DNA from: Brachypterus glaber
Taxonomy: Eukaryota; Arthropoda; Insecta; Coleoptera; Kateretidae
Direction: 5' to 3'
NCBI GenBank assembly: GCA_958510825.1
Contig: OY294047.1
Span: forward strand, 52,063,365 to 52,127,364
Length of the DNA stretch: 64,000 bases
The translations under genes and the position numbers were made by a program. Below, in pieces: positions 52,281 to 63,749 of this stretch. The notes below the pieces were generated by a model. That model was given only the letters and a program-made list of their open reading frames with translations. It was not told where the DNA came from and made no database searches. The stretch's first letter is position 1; each line of letters opens with the position of its first letter.

Positions 52281-55200
52281 ATGTTGAGTCTGGCAAAATT
52301 TTGCAGAGTTCCAAACATTTTGCCACACACCAGACAAACCTTATGTATATCATCTAGAAATATAGTTAAAAATAATGTTAGGAATTATATGAACCCAGTA
52401 TGGAGAAGGCAGCCACTTACAAAGAATCTTAAGGTAAACATACATTTCAGGCTAATAATAACAATCCTTGAAGATATGTAATGCTACATGTTCTATTATA
52501 CACTATTCACTGTGGATGGTATTTAATTTTTTTTTTAAACAAAAAGTTTTGAAAGTTTTCAAAAAATGTTTTTTTGTAAAAAAAATCAAAAAAAAAAATT
52601 TTTTTTACACAATTTTCTTTTTTCGAAAAACAAAAAATATTAAAATATTAAAAAATTTTTTTTTTTAATAATTTTTTTTTAAATATTTTTTTAATTTTAA
52701 ATAACGTTTTGTTTTTTGGGGAATTATTTTCAAAAACAATAGGCATTTCCCCTCATAGGACTTAATTTTTCCTGAAAATTTCGAGTCGATCGGATTATGC
52801 GTTCTTGAGTTATCGTGTCCACAAAAATCGTTATCGTTTTTTCTATTTCTGCAGAAATAGTCCCAACTTCGATTAATTTTTTAATTGGACACCCCGTATA
52901 TTTTAGTATTGTTGAATAAAGGGGCCATACCTAAAATATGTAACACACTTATGTTGCATTATGTATTGTTTGGCACACGGATGTGTGGCTATTGAAAATA
53001 TGTGTGGAATGTGAGTGCGTCTCACTTGCACGCACGCACGCTTATGAGGTAAAGAGAGCGCGCTATCCGTTCGGTGTTACCTCCCCCTTGCGTCGCAGCT
53101 TTTCTACTGTGTGGATGACTATAACGCTCATTATTTTCAAAAAAAAATAAAAACTGTTTGTTTTTCACGAATTTTTTTTATGGGGGTTAACCCCTCATAA
53201 AAAAATGACATGGGAGAGGGGGCTAATTTTAAAATTTAGCGTTACGTATTTGATGTGTAACCCCTTAAAAACTATTATAAAACTAATAGTCTAATGAAAC
53301 TTTATTTTTTTTTAATGTTTTTGATTAAAATAATTTATCCAATACATACAGATAATAAGACAATTACCAGCTTTATTTTAAATAGATAAACTCAATAATT
53401 ACCCCCGCGTGACTTTTACTTTACTGAGTGGGTAATTATTTATTTTACCTACTCAACTGTCACTTGTCAAATTATTTTCTTGTAAATGTCATTAAAATTT
53501 TTAAATAAAAATATGATTCCTAAGCTATTTATTGGATAAAACCTTGTATGGCACTCATGGGTAAACCGATATTGCCCTCTCGAAAATTAACCTGCTTGGC
53601 TGACGCCTCGCAGGTAAATTTTCTCATGGGCAATATCTTACTTTACCCACTAGTACCATAAATAACTATTTTTGAAAAAACTTCTATTGTAGGCAGTAAA
53701 ACTAAAACTATCAATGTAAGAAATTAGAATAGGTAAAAACAAAAAGAGATCAGCTTTTTCTTATTTTTTAAGGTTCAGAATATTTTGCGAGGAAGTGGAA
53801 CAGTAGCTCTGAATATGAGTGCAGAAGTCTCCTCAAAAAGTACCAAGACTGTGGGCTACTGGCTCTTAACGTGCAGTGGCATGGTATTTGTTGCAGTAGT
53901 TCTAGGTAGTATTATAGTTTATTATGCAGTTTTGATTAGTGTCTGTATTGTATTGGAAGAAGTAATTAAAAAAACGGTCAAGTAGGTTGTTTTTTTTGAA
54001 GGAAAGGAGTAAGAAATGTAAGGCCCAAATGCATATCTTTACATTGGATAGGTCCAGGGTTCATTTACCAGGCAAATATCCATATCTCAGAAACTAAGCA
54101 TTTTTAGACACCTACCTGTTTTTTTTTTTGTTAAAATAGATTATTCTAAAAGACAGTATTTAAAAAAAACTATTAAGCAAATTTATGAGACAGTTCAGTC
54201 AGAAACTTTCTGATGATATTTTTATTGTTTCAAAAATTTAAATAAATTAAATAAGAAATATGTTTAATTTATCATTCTGAAGAAAAATGTTTGCATAAAA
54301 ATGTTTCCAAAATTTCTTAGTTTTTTAGGTATGTTTAACTATGATTTATTTATAAATAAAAGTAAAAATCCGCAACAATTTTGAAATAAACTTAAATGTA
54401 TCCTTTATTTTCAATGTTTAAAAAACATATTGTATGTATAGGGGAAGTCAGGGTTAACTGGGCTACAGGGTTAACTGGTCCACCTGGATTTTATCAACTT
54501 TTTTTATTAGTATTGGCGCCTTAGGGCAAATTCTAGTGATATTTAGTTAGTAGTATTGTTTAAAGTATTAGTAAAGTCCACGTGTAAGTTGTAGTAACGA
54601 AAATTATTTTTTTTCGATGAAAAGTGGGTATTTACCTTAACTTTTATTTTTTAATTAATACTTTTTTATTAATAGGAGAATCTAGACTAATATTTTACCT
54701 AATATACTGAGTATTTTATTAATTATTATGCAAAATTTCCGCCTTCTAATATCTTATTAAGTAATAAAATTTTATGATTTTATTCAGTATTGTCACTTAG
54801 GGTTAACTGGTTCGGGATTAACTGGACCACTTATGTCAATTAATTAGTTCGGGGTTAACTGGGCCATGTCCAGTTAACCCCGGACCAGTTAACCCTCAAA
54901 TATATCTAATATTTAACATATTATGTTGTCTATTTTAGTTTTAGAATTAAATTTTATTTGATTTAAAATCGTTTTTATTCACAATAATTACAATACAATA
55001 CATTTTTGTTAGTGGACCAGTTAACCCTGAATAGTGGTCCAGTTAACCCTGCCTTATGGGGTTAACTGGTCCAGCGGGGTTAACTGGTTTATCGTTAATA
55101 ACTTTTTTATATAAATAATATTTGTCTGAAGTATTATGTTCTAACTATAGTAATAATCTACCTTTTGCTATAGAAAATATTTGAAAATTGTTTACAGGTT

Positions 55201-58200
55201 TTTCAAAAACTCGACATGAAAAAAATCAGCCCAGTTAACCCCGACTTCCTCTACTGTTATAGAATGATTTTTTTTTAAGTAAAAAATCATAAACATCTTT
55301 TTAAAAATACTAGTTTCTGAGATATGGCCCATAACATATGGGCCCATGCCCGGTTAATTGCACACTGGAAGTATCCTTGCAACTTGAACATTGATGTTCA
55401 AGTTGCAGTCTTTGACTTAAATATGCCTTGCCTTCTTTTAAAAACATCCATTTAAAGACTTCTCTTTGAGCTAAATTTAGCTCAAACCGTTTTTTCTTTT
55501 AGATTTCCAGGCTGTAACTTTGTATAGATTTTTTTTTATAAACAAAAATTGGTTAATTGCATTAACTTGTATTATTAAATTATATAGGTGTTTAATTAAT
55601 TCGTTCTTTAATACAGATTATATAACAAATAAACAATATTTTACATGGGTTTTATTAGTTTATAAGAATTTTGTTGTTATTTATTTAGGAAATAAAGTTT
55701 ATTTACTGTTTTTATAAATTGTGTTTTATTTAATAAATAAATACATAAAATTCTTATAAATTTTACTCCATAAGTTTATAAACTTAGGGAGTTCCAAATT
55801 TAATGAAAAAGATTATTATATATTTAAAAATATTTTAATATGATAGGTGGTGTTACAAGATTAACAGAATCAGGTCTTTCAATGGTAACATGGCATTTAC
55901 TCTTAGAAAAAATGCCCAGAACTGAAAAGGAATGGGAGGCGGAGTTCCAAAAATATCAACAGTATCCAGAATTTAAACTGTAAGAATGCAACATAATTGT
56001 AATTTTGGAGGTTTCATGTAATATTAATAATTTAATTTAAACCACATGAAACATTCGGGAAATTATATGGGTTGTTTTTAGTATAGGGAACGTTCAAGTA
56101 TTACGTAACGCAAAATGTACCAAAATTCATACACTTCATACCTCGGTTCTTGCGTTATTCAAGGCTGTAGAGATTTCATATTTTGGCTACCCTCCCTAAC
56201 ACACCCCCTATTAGGAGGGGTAGCCAAAATATGAAATCTATATAATCTATAATACGCGGGGTATGAAGTGTATGAATTTTGGTACAATTTGCGTTACGTA
56301 ATACTTGAACGTTCCCATAGCTGTTAAATATCAATTCAATTTTTTTTTTCAGAAAAAATCGTGAAATAACCCTATCCGAATTCAAATTTATATGGCACAT
56401 GGAATACGGGCATCGCCAGTGGGGCAGAGCGATAGGGGCTGTATTTCTATTACCGGCTGCATATTTCTGGGCCAGGGGCATGTTAAGGCCGAACATGAAA
56501 CCTAGAATACTTGCATTTGGCAGCCTAATTGGGGCACAGGTTAGAATAAGGGGCTGTCCATATATTACGTAACGCAATTTTTCAAAAAAATTGAACCTAA
56601 AATATATTATAACATTACCTTAAAAAAAAATTTACACGAAAAAATCACTCAAACTTTTTACTCTTTTTACACTGAGTGTCACATATAACACGTATTTTGT
56701 TTATGCACAGGTACACTAAATAGTACACACATTGGTGTTCTGCGAGTAAACATTCCGCGTTAAAATGTATCATCGCCGATGATTCATCGGCAAGATCACG
56801 CAAGAACAGGGCCGTAAGATTTTTTTTAATATCAACAGTTTTTTTACTGATTAGAATATTATTTAAATATGCATAGTTTCGTCAATTTTTGTGTGAAAAA
56901 GAGAATTATGAGCCACTAAATAGTAATTTATGCTGAAATAAAAATACATCTGCCAAGCTTAGGAAATAAACATTAAATTTATTAAATTCCGTTACGTAAC
57001 GTTTACCTAGATGCCCCCCCTCCCCCCTGTCACAAACTGTAACAATTTCTCTGACCTCCCCTAGGCGCGTTACGTAATATATGGACAACCCCTAACATCG
57101 AATAGCAAAAAATAATTTATAATTTTGGCAAAAAAAAAAACATTTTTTTATTTTTGGAGATCAAAACTCTGGGTCAAGTTCCGTGTTTTTTTTTTAGGGT
57201 CTGATGGGCTGGTACATGGTAAAATCAGGTCTTGAAGACCGTTTTCACGGCGAAAGTGACGTACCGCGAGTGTCCCAGTACAGACTCGCAGCGCATTTAA
57301 GTTTAGCTTTTGGTTTGTACACGCTTTTCCTATGGTCAGCACTTGACCATCTCATTCCAGCACAGGCCATCAACATTTCCAGGCGGGAGGTCATAAATGC
57401 TTCCAGAAAATTTAAAATGCTGGCGCACACCTGCAAAGGATTGGTGTTTTTGACTGCAGTGTCAGGTAATATATAAATGGCGCCCTAAATGTAGTCGTAT
57501 ACAAAAAAGGTTAATTCAACTCTAACTCACACAAAAAATTCATGTAAATTTACAGTGAATATACTGTCTGTCCATCTGTCTGGTTCTATCCCCCTAGTAA
57601 CATTGAACTTGGACAAGTTTCTTGACCAGAGTACTTGACAAAGTTCTTTGTAAACAATTGGACAATTCTTGAGCAAGAGAATTAATCAAGATTCTGTATC
57701 CAGACTTGGGCAAGACTTTAGCAAGATTCTGGAAGCAGAGCGTTTAGCAATACTTTGTCAAGTCTGTAGCAAGCAATTTGAAAAAAGTACGATTTGATCA
57801 TGCTAGAGATCGCTTTTCGATTTCTCGTCAATGTTTCTTGCTACGTTCTTGCTTGACTTGTCCAAGAATCTTGATGTATCTGTAGTAATTATTTGACAAC
57901 TCTTCAGCAAGAATCTGTCGACAGTATCTTGCGCCAGAATTGTCAAAATCTGGATGCAGTTACTTGATCAAGAATCTTGAGCCAGACTTGCTCAAGCCTT
58001 AAAAAAAATTGTTACTATGGTCTGTTTCATCAAGCAAGATAATAAATTAAAAATCGCACAGTGAATATTGTTATGTTTTATAAAATAAACTACTCAGTAT
58101 ATTCTCACATCCAATATTCGAATCTGTTTTGAAAATATTCACTGTGCGATTTTTAATTTACTATCTTGCTTGATGAAACAGACCATAGGGCCGATATGGT

Positions 58201-59356
58201 TGATATGTTAATATTAATACACACTCAAGGCTAATAATTATATTGAAATACCCCATTTAGGAGCGTTTGTTGCTGGTCTTGATGCCGGTTTGGTCTACAA
58301 CTCATTCCCAAAAATGGCCGATAAATGGATTCCAGACGACATATTGGCTTTAAGTCCCAAACTATCCAACTTCACGGAAAACCCTACGACAGTGCAATTT
58401 GATCATAGAATTTTGGGCACTACCACTTTGACGTTAATCTCTGCGCTCTATTTGATGTCGAGAAAGAGGGTGCTGCCACCTAGGGCGTATAAAGCAGCGG
58501 CCGTTTTCGCAACAATGGCTTGGTTACAGGTAATAATACCCCTTAAAAAATTACTTACCAGAGCCCTGGAATTCGAGAACTTATAAAAAATGTCTGATGA
58601 AAACCGATTCCAATACACAAACTGACAAAGTCTCGGTCAAATTAGAAAAAAGTTACGCATTTTTATGCTGATCAATAATCTGAAAGAAAATTTTATGTAT
58701 CATTTTTTGTTTTTTAATTATTGCTCAAAAAATAAAAAAAATATTTTTTTATTTTTTTGAGCGAAAACCGACAAAGCTAGACGTTTTTAGCTGAAACATT
58801 CTTGAGGTACTTTTTTGCAAGGAATCTAAATCTGTTATCATATTTTCCATGGCATTTTAGATGCAAGAGCTGCAACACTTTACTTCGTTTTTTCTTATGG
58901 GCGCCATTTTGGATTTTTACATTTTTTAATAGTTTTTTTTCTGATTACGATGATGTATCACACGAGATGATCAAGATTTTGCCACCTATGCGCATGCGTA
59001 AGCTCGGCATTTAGATTATAAAAATGTGAGGAGCCGCTAATTGTAGATCTAAATGCCGTGATTTTTTAAATTTGCCTCAAAATATAAGATTTTTTTTACG
59101 GAAATCGTATTTTTGGATATAAAACGTCCAGAAACGTAAAAAAAGCAATAAAATTTTTTCGATTTTTTTTACTAACGCAAAACTTTCCTTGGAGAAAGTA
59201 AAATTAACTCAATTTTAATTTCAGGTGGCCCTGGGCATCACAACTCTGCTATCTTACGTCCCCACAGCACTGGCTGCCACCCATCAAAGCGGTTCGTTGG
59301 TTTTATTATCAACGGCCGTTTGGTTGACACATGAACTCAAAAAACTTCCTAAATAA
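52281..59356 (+). CDS. COX15: COX15 heme A synthase
   Basis: A mitochondrial inner-membrane enzyme oxidising heme O to heme A for cytochrome c oxidase. Exons 52281-52433, 53773-53905, 55847-55979, 56353-56539, 57198-57465, 58261-58529 and 59225-59356 (TAA); phases chain to 424 residues (human 410). The basic, acid-poor N-terminus (to about residue 50) fits a mitochondrial presequence. Family landmarks: [56 protein letters not shown] and [11 protein letters not shown], carrying the conserved histidines for heme ligation, among about eight transmembrane helices. Each of the larger introns is packed with TIR elements, including one starting about ten bases after the donor at 56540. Expression may be coupled to ALDH16 through the shared upstream region. 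Confidence 0.95.
52700..52860 (-). repeat. Dispersed repeat X fragment, COX15 intron 1
   Basis: CGAGTCGATCGGATTATGCG and TTCTTGAGTTATCGTGTCCA are the reverse complement of about 25330-25400. Confidence 0.65.
52919..53266. mobile_element. About 350-bp MITE, COX15 intron 1
   Basis: AAGGGGCCATACCTAAAATA then TGTAACAC at the left and GCGTTACGTATTTGATGTGT then AACCCCTT at the right are imperfect inverted ends. It is distantly similar to 51839-52141. Confidence 0.6.
53327..53670 (+). mobile_element. Repeat V, copy 3, COX15 intron 1
   Basis: Same order as 17312-17640, including ACCCCCGCGTGACTTTTAC and the hairpin around TGCTTGGCTGACGCCTCGCA. Confidence 0.9.
54442..55252. mobile_element. TA-flanked MITE with many GGTTAACTGG motifs
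   Basis: Ends TA-GGGGAAGTCAGGGTTAAC and GTTAACCCCGACTTCCTC-TA. About a dozen copies of GGGTTAACTGGNCC, in both orientations, lie mainly in the two halves near the ends. No ORF. It lies in COX15 intron 2. Confidence 0.85.
56085..56316. mobile_element. MITE with AGGGAACGTTC TIR, copy 2, COX15 intron 3
   Basis: AGGGAACGTTCAAGTATTAC and GTAATACTTGAACGTTCCC are perfect inverted ends, with the GGCTACCCTCC/GGAGGGGTAGCC hairpin in the centre. It is the better-preserved partner of 14052-14289. Confidence 0.92.
56549..57093. mobile_element. 545-bp MITE (AGGGGCTGTCCATATATTAC), COX15 intron 4
   Basis: Inverted ends AGGGGCTGTCCATATATTAC then GTAACGC and GCGTTACGTAATATATGGAC then AACCCCT. It starts about ten bases after the donor at 56540 and fills most of the 658-bp intron. 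Confidence 0.88.
57591..58018. mobile_element. Element built of CTTGNNCAAG motifs, COX15 intron 5
   Basis: Weak inverted ends (CCCCTAGTAACATTG / AATTGTTACTATGG) enclose about 400 bp of dense CTTG and CAAG variants such as TTCTTGAGCAAGA, CTTGCTCAAG and TTGGACAAG. It abuts an R copy. Confidence 0.55.
58016..58187. mobile_element. MITE family R, copy 7, internally deleted
   Basis: TATGGTCTGTTTCATCAAGC and its inverted end are intact, but part of the left inner arm is missing (172 bp against about 215). Confidence 0.9.
59090..59195 (+). repeat. Dispersed repeat X tail, COX15 intron 6
   Basis: AAAACGTCCAGAAACGTAAA and CTAACGCAAAACTTTCCTTG match 21350-21415. Confidence 0.6.
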
Positions 59357-60474
59357 GTATTAAAATTATATTTATAAAACACTATCTGTTATTTCTAATA
59401 ATATTTTTTTATCATATTACTATGAGTTTTTATATCAACAATATCATGTTCACAGACCTAAAGGTATTCAAAACATCGCGAAATTTGTATCATGAGCAGA
59501 GTCGATACTTTCATTACAACAGGGTCGGACAACAGGAAATTTCAAATTATATCAAATTTTTCGATAAGTTTGCTTAATACATAGCCATGTAGAATAAGAT
59601 TAAACATCCGTGCTACCTAATCCGTTAAACAGGCCCGGACTGGGGAAATTATTTAGCCAAAATGGCAATTGTACAATTTGGTCACTAATTAGTTACATAT
59701 GAGGTACTTCCAGGTCAAATATGTTAACACAGATAAACCATAGCCACATTCTTGACCAATGTGCTCATTATTTACTGAAGATTTTTTAATAACTCTGCTA
59801 TCTAATATTTATTAAAAATTATAGGTATTTTCTAAATCAAAATCACAATGTATTAAACAAACTTACCAAAAATTAGAAATAATTTAAAATTGTAAGTCCG
59901 TCCCTATTATTGTAATGAAAGTATCAACTCTGAACATGAGTAACTGTTTTTTTTCTGTGGATTGCATTGTTTTTAAGCCATCTTATGGCGTTATTTGTCT
60001 ACAAAAGCAAGTCTTAAAAACTAATTCACAAAAATCTAGTTTTATGTTGTTTTACTCGAACTTTCACAGTAATGAGAAAACTAAAGTTAATAAAACCTTT
60101 CTTTAATGTTTCCTTGAACTTTTTTAATTGGAAGTAGTAAAAATAATACATTAATATAATTCTATTTGATCAAATTTTATTCAATATTTTTTTTTGTATT
60201 TCTTGGTTAAAAACATAAATGTATTGCAAAATATCCCTAAACTCTACATTATTATAAATTATAATAATATAAAAAAAAAACTTAATATACAAGTATTATA
60301 AAAATTATAATAAGGGATGAATTTATTTACAAATTCACAAACAAATAAATCTTTTTTCAAGAAGTGCCATTTATTTTTAATTCGAAAACATTTGATTTTT
60401 GTTGTCCAACAGTACTAAAGTATACAAAGGGTCCTATTTAAAAAATCAAAGAAACACGTACTTTAAATATAAAA
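59357..60474. other. COX15 3' flank and intergenic AT-rich sequence
   Basis: No gene is recognised; the open frame at 59915-60106 resembles nothing known and has no splice context. Confidence 0.4.
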
Positions 60475-60978
60475 CTAGATGAAACGTTGCAAGCACCCTG
60501 TCAAAACATCGGCACTATTGTACACTAGAGCCATCTAGTTTGCTAATTTCAAACTAGGTGTTTTGTTTGATTTTAAATTCTGTATTTTTAAAACATTATA
60601 TTCTAGCAAAAAACTGTATATAACATTTTTTATACGGATTAAAAAGAGCTTTTATTTAAAATATAATTTTTTGAAATCGGGTTATAAATATGTGAGATAT
60701 GCTAAAAAAACCTTTTACTGCTTTAAACGCCAATATCTCGAAAACAATGCGTTTTAGGAAAACGTTGTTTATAACATTTTTTGACCAATTTAAAATTATC
60801 TTCTATATAAGTGCTAAATAAACCAAATACACGCATTTTTTTTCTGATTTCGACTGGAATGGTCTAAAACGTCGAGAAATGTGAAAAAAAAAACGTGGTC
60901 AAAGATTTTGACTTTTCGGCGAAGATTTCAATATATCGGCACTCTTAGTAGCACAAAAAGTGCCGATGTAAAAAATAA
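60475..60978 (-). mobile_element. Repeat U, copy 3
   Basis: Reverse complement of the 24420 and 40603 copies: TAGATGAAACGTTGCAAGCA at its left, and AAGTGCCGATGT at its right. Confidence 0.85.
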
Positions 60979-62422
60979 AACAGAAAAACACCATGTTTTT
61001 TGATAGGTTATACGCGAAAAATGGCGCTTTCTTGAAATCAGTAATTCTTTTTGTGTGTAGCTTAAAAATAAGGATTAATAATGAGCAATTGTTCAGTTGG
61101 AATTAAAATAAAAAATTGCAAAAATGGTACATCGCTGTCTAAGTTAGGATTTTGGTTTGGACTTTTGCAGAAAACGTCAAATCAGAATTCAGGGATCCTA
61201 GTCTGTTCTTATGGGGGTTTTTCATTTAAATGTCAAATCTAACCAATCAGGGAGTCTAAAACTGACATTTAACTGAGAATATATTAAGGACTCATCACAA
61301 ACTCCTCATATCTCATATTTAGCATTTTTGCGTCAAACGGTAAAAAAAGAAAACCCCCTAAATCTGACAGTTTATGTTTTTAAAACCATACAAATGTCAA
61401 AAGTCCAAACTTGAATACGCCGTGTTAGAATTTCACCATCGATATTTTTGCAACTGAAATTTTAATAAAACTAATTAAAATTATAACTTTATAACCTAAG
61501 AAATAAATAAATATCTAATATACAGGTTTAAAATCAATTTAATTACTTAAAGGTCTATTTAAACATAAAATATCTGGATGAGCGAGAGGACTGTCCTAAA
61601 AATGTTGAAAACAATTTGTGGATGTTTTTTAAGTTAAGTCCACAGATGTCTGTCGTATCAATTGATCAACTTAATTCTATTCTATTTTTTATCTATAGAC
61701 CTTTATTATAAAATGATTTTAAAAAGCAATTTTAATCCATAAAATAAAAAAATATATATTGATGGTAGATATTGACTTGAGGTCGATAAATTGTACTTAT
61801 TTACATTTTTTCCGTACTTTTCACAACCCACAACTAAGTATAATTGTTTATCAGAACTGAGCCATTTAAATCCATCCCTATTTCTAAGGGGTTTTCATTT
61901 AAATGTGTACTCAGATTATACTCAGTTAACTCTCAAATCTAACCAATCAGGGAGTCTAAAACCGACAGTTGACTAAAAATAATTTAAGTACTCAGTTTGA
62001 ATCGAAAACCCCTTTAGTTAAAGTATTGTCGTTTCTAAAATTACACTTCGCGTTAAAATAGGAAAAATTTCAAAAATTGTGTTACTTTTTTGCGTGTAGG
62101 TAGTAATAAAAACGTTTAACTTTGAATAAGAAACCCAAGTCTTGACCTGTGTTCGCAAATTTTAATTACATTTTTTGAAATAGAAACGACAAGTTTAAAT
62201 GTGTATAGTATTTTGGAAAAAGACATACCCAAGAATCGTAAGACCGCAGTCAAAAAAAGCAATTTTCACATCGAGGCGCAGCCGAAAAACTATTAAGAAA
62301 CCTAACACCCGAGGTGCATGAAATATTGTTTTTATAATACTACACTCAAATTTAAAAATGACGCTTTCTAAAATAAGTCCATAACAAAATCAAATAAAAT
62401 CTATAATTTATTTGAGGCGTAT
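60979..62422. other. Non-coding region with a duplicated 50-bp segment
   Basis: CAAATCTAACCAATCAGGGA with adjoining GTCTAAAA occurs at about 61234 and 61937, each preceded by a GGGGTTTTCATTTAAATGT-like stretch. AAAGAAAACCCCCT at about 61347 is an inverted partner. No gene. Confidence 0.45.
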
Positions 62423-63128
62423 ATATATTTACAGTATTATTAATTTGAGCCATTTCGCCTCAATTATTATTTATATCAATAAAAAATCTAAAACAGAAAA
62501 TAAAATTAAAATGTTCTTATCAGGCGCACCTATTTCTAGATGCGCTGGTAAGGTATTGCATTTAAAATAATACTTATCTGCTATATCTTCTTTACCTAAA
62601 AAATATTATTAGTCGATACCTTACCAAAGTTTAAAATTTTTGCCTAAATCAAGATGGCTGGAGTTATAAATAACTCCACTGTTACACTCCAGCCATCTTG
62701 GCCTAAATAAATTAAATGACATATTTTGACATTTGTCATATTTTGATTGATAAAGCCAAATATTGCACAAATTCTTTCAAAAACTAATAATTTTCTTTGA
62801 AAACGGGATCAGATTAGATCCCGAAACGTCAGAAGTTAACTTTTATTCAGTTTTTCGTTCTTTTTTAATTATTTTAACGATTTATCAAGAATTTTATTAA
62901 AAATTCTTTATTTAGGCAAAATTTTTAAACTTTGGTAAGGTATTGACTAATAATATTTTTTAGGTAAAGCAGATATAGCAGAAAAAGTATTATTTTAAAC
63001 GCAAAACCTTACCAGCGCATCTAGATCTGATAAGAACATTTTAATTTTATCTTCTGTTTTAGATTTTTTATCAATATAAATAATCATTGAGGCGAAATGG
63101 CTCAAATTAATAATACTGTAAATATACA
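62423..63128. mobile_element. About 705-bp foldback element
   Basis: The left arm (to about 62650; ATTATTAATTTGAGCCATTT, AGATGCGCTGGTAAGGTATT) and right arm (about 62910-63128) are inverted repeats. Inside are a separate hairpin (CAAGATGGCTGGAGT / ACTCCAGCCATCTTG) and a GGGATC/GATCCC stem followed by GAAACGTC. No ORF. Confidence 0.85.
62796..62832 (+). ncRNA. Half-preserved hammerhead-like motif inside the foldback
   Basis: TTGAAAA, a perfect 6-bp stem (GGGATC/GATCCC) and GAAACGTC. The 3' core strand fits; the CTGANGA strand does not. Probably a decayed ribozyme of a Penelope-like element. Confidence 0.25.
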
Positions 63129-63559
63129 AAATCAAATGTACAAACTTTTGTTGTATTAATACAACATAAAAGTTTTCTGTCACAGGATTATGGTATGTTT
63201 TTTCCAAAATATCTTTAAAACAAGAAAAAGAAATGCGAAGAAAATTTAATAATTTATAATCCTAAAAAATATGTACAAAATAATTAAAAAATATACTCAG
63301 TCAATGAAAAAAATATCCTTAGGTGCTGTTCACACTTAATCTAAAAGCGTAAATGCACCTTTATGAAGCCTGAAAATTTAGGAACAAATACACTTACTTT
63401 CAGATTTTGTTATTTTGCCAATAAATTGAACAGAAATGGAGTAGTTATTTTACGGAGTGGTCGTTTCACGGAGTAGTTATGATAAAAAATACTGCTGACA
63501 ACAGAAGAATACTTTACCCTGTAGGCCTAGGTGCAAACAAAAACCATTTTTAGAAAAAA

Positions 63560-63725
63560 TACTATAAAAATTGTATTAAAAAAAAAATCAAAAAAAAGTT
63601 TTATTTTCGAAAAAGGAAAAATTTTTGAAAAAAAGTCTTTGCCCCATTTTACCCCCAACCCGATTTTTATCAAAAACAATCCCAATCTAGAACTTTGATT
63701 AAGGAAATCATATTTTTTGCAAATG
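63560..63725 (+). repeat. Dispersed repeat X fragment
   Basis: AACAATCCCAATCTAGAACT and the preceding A/T tract resemble 47650-47790. Confidence 0.5.
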
Positions 63726-63749
63726 TAACAAAAAACAATAAAAAAATAT

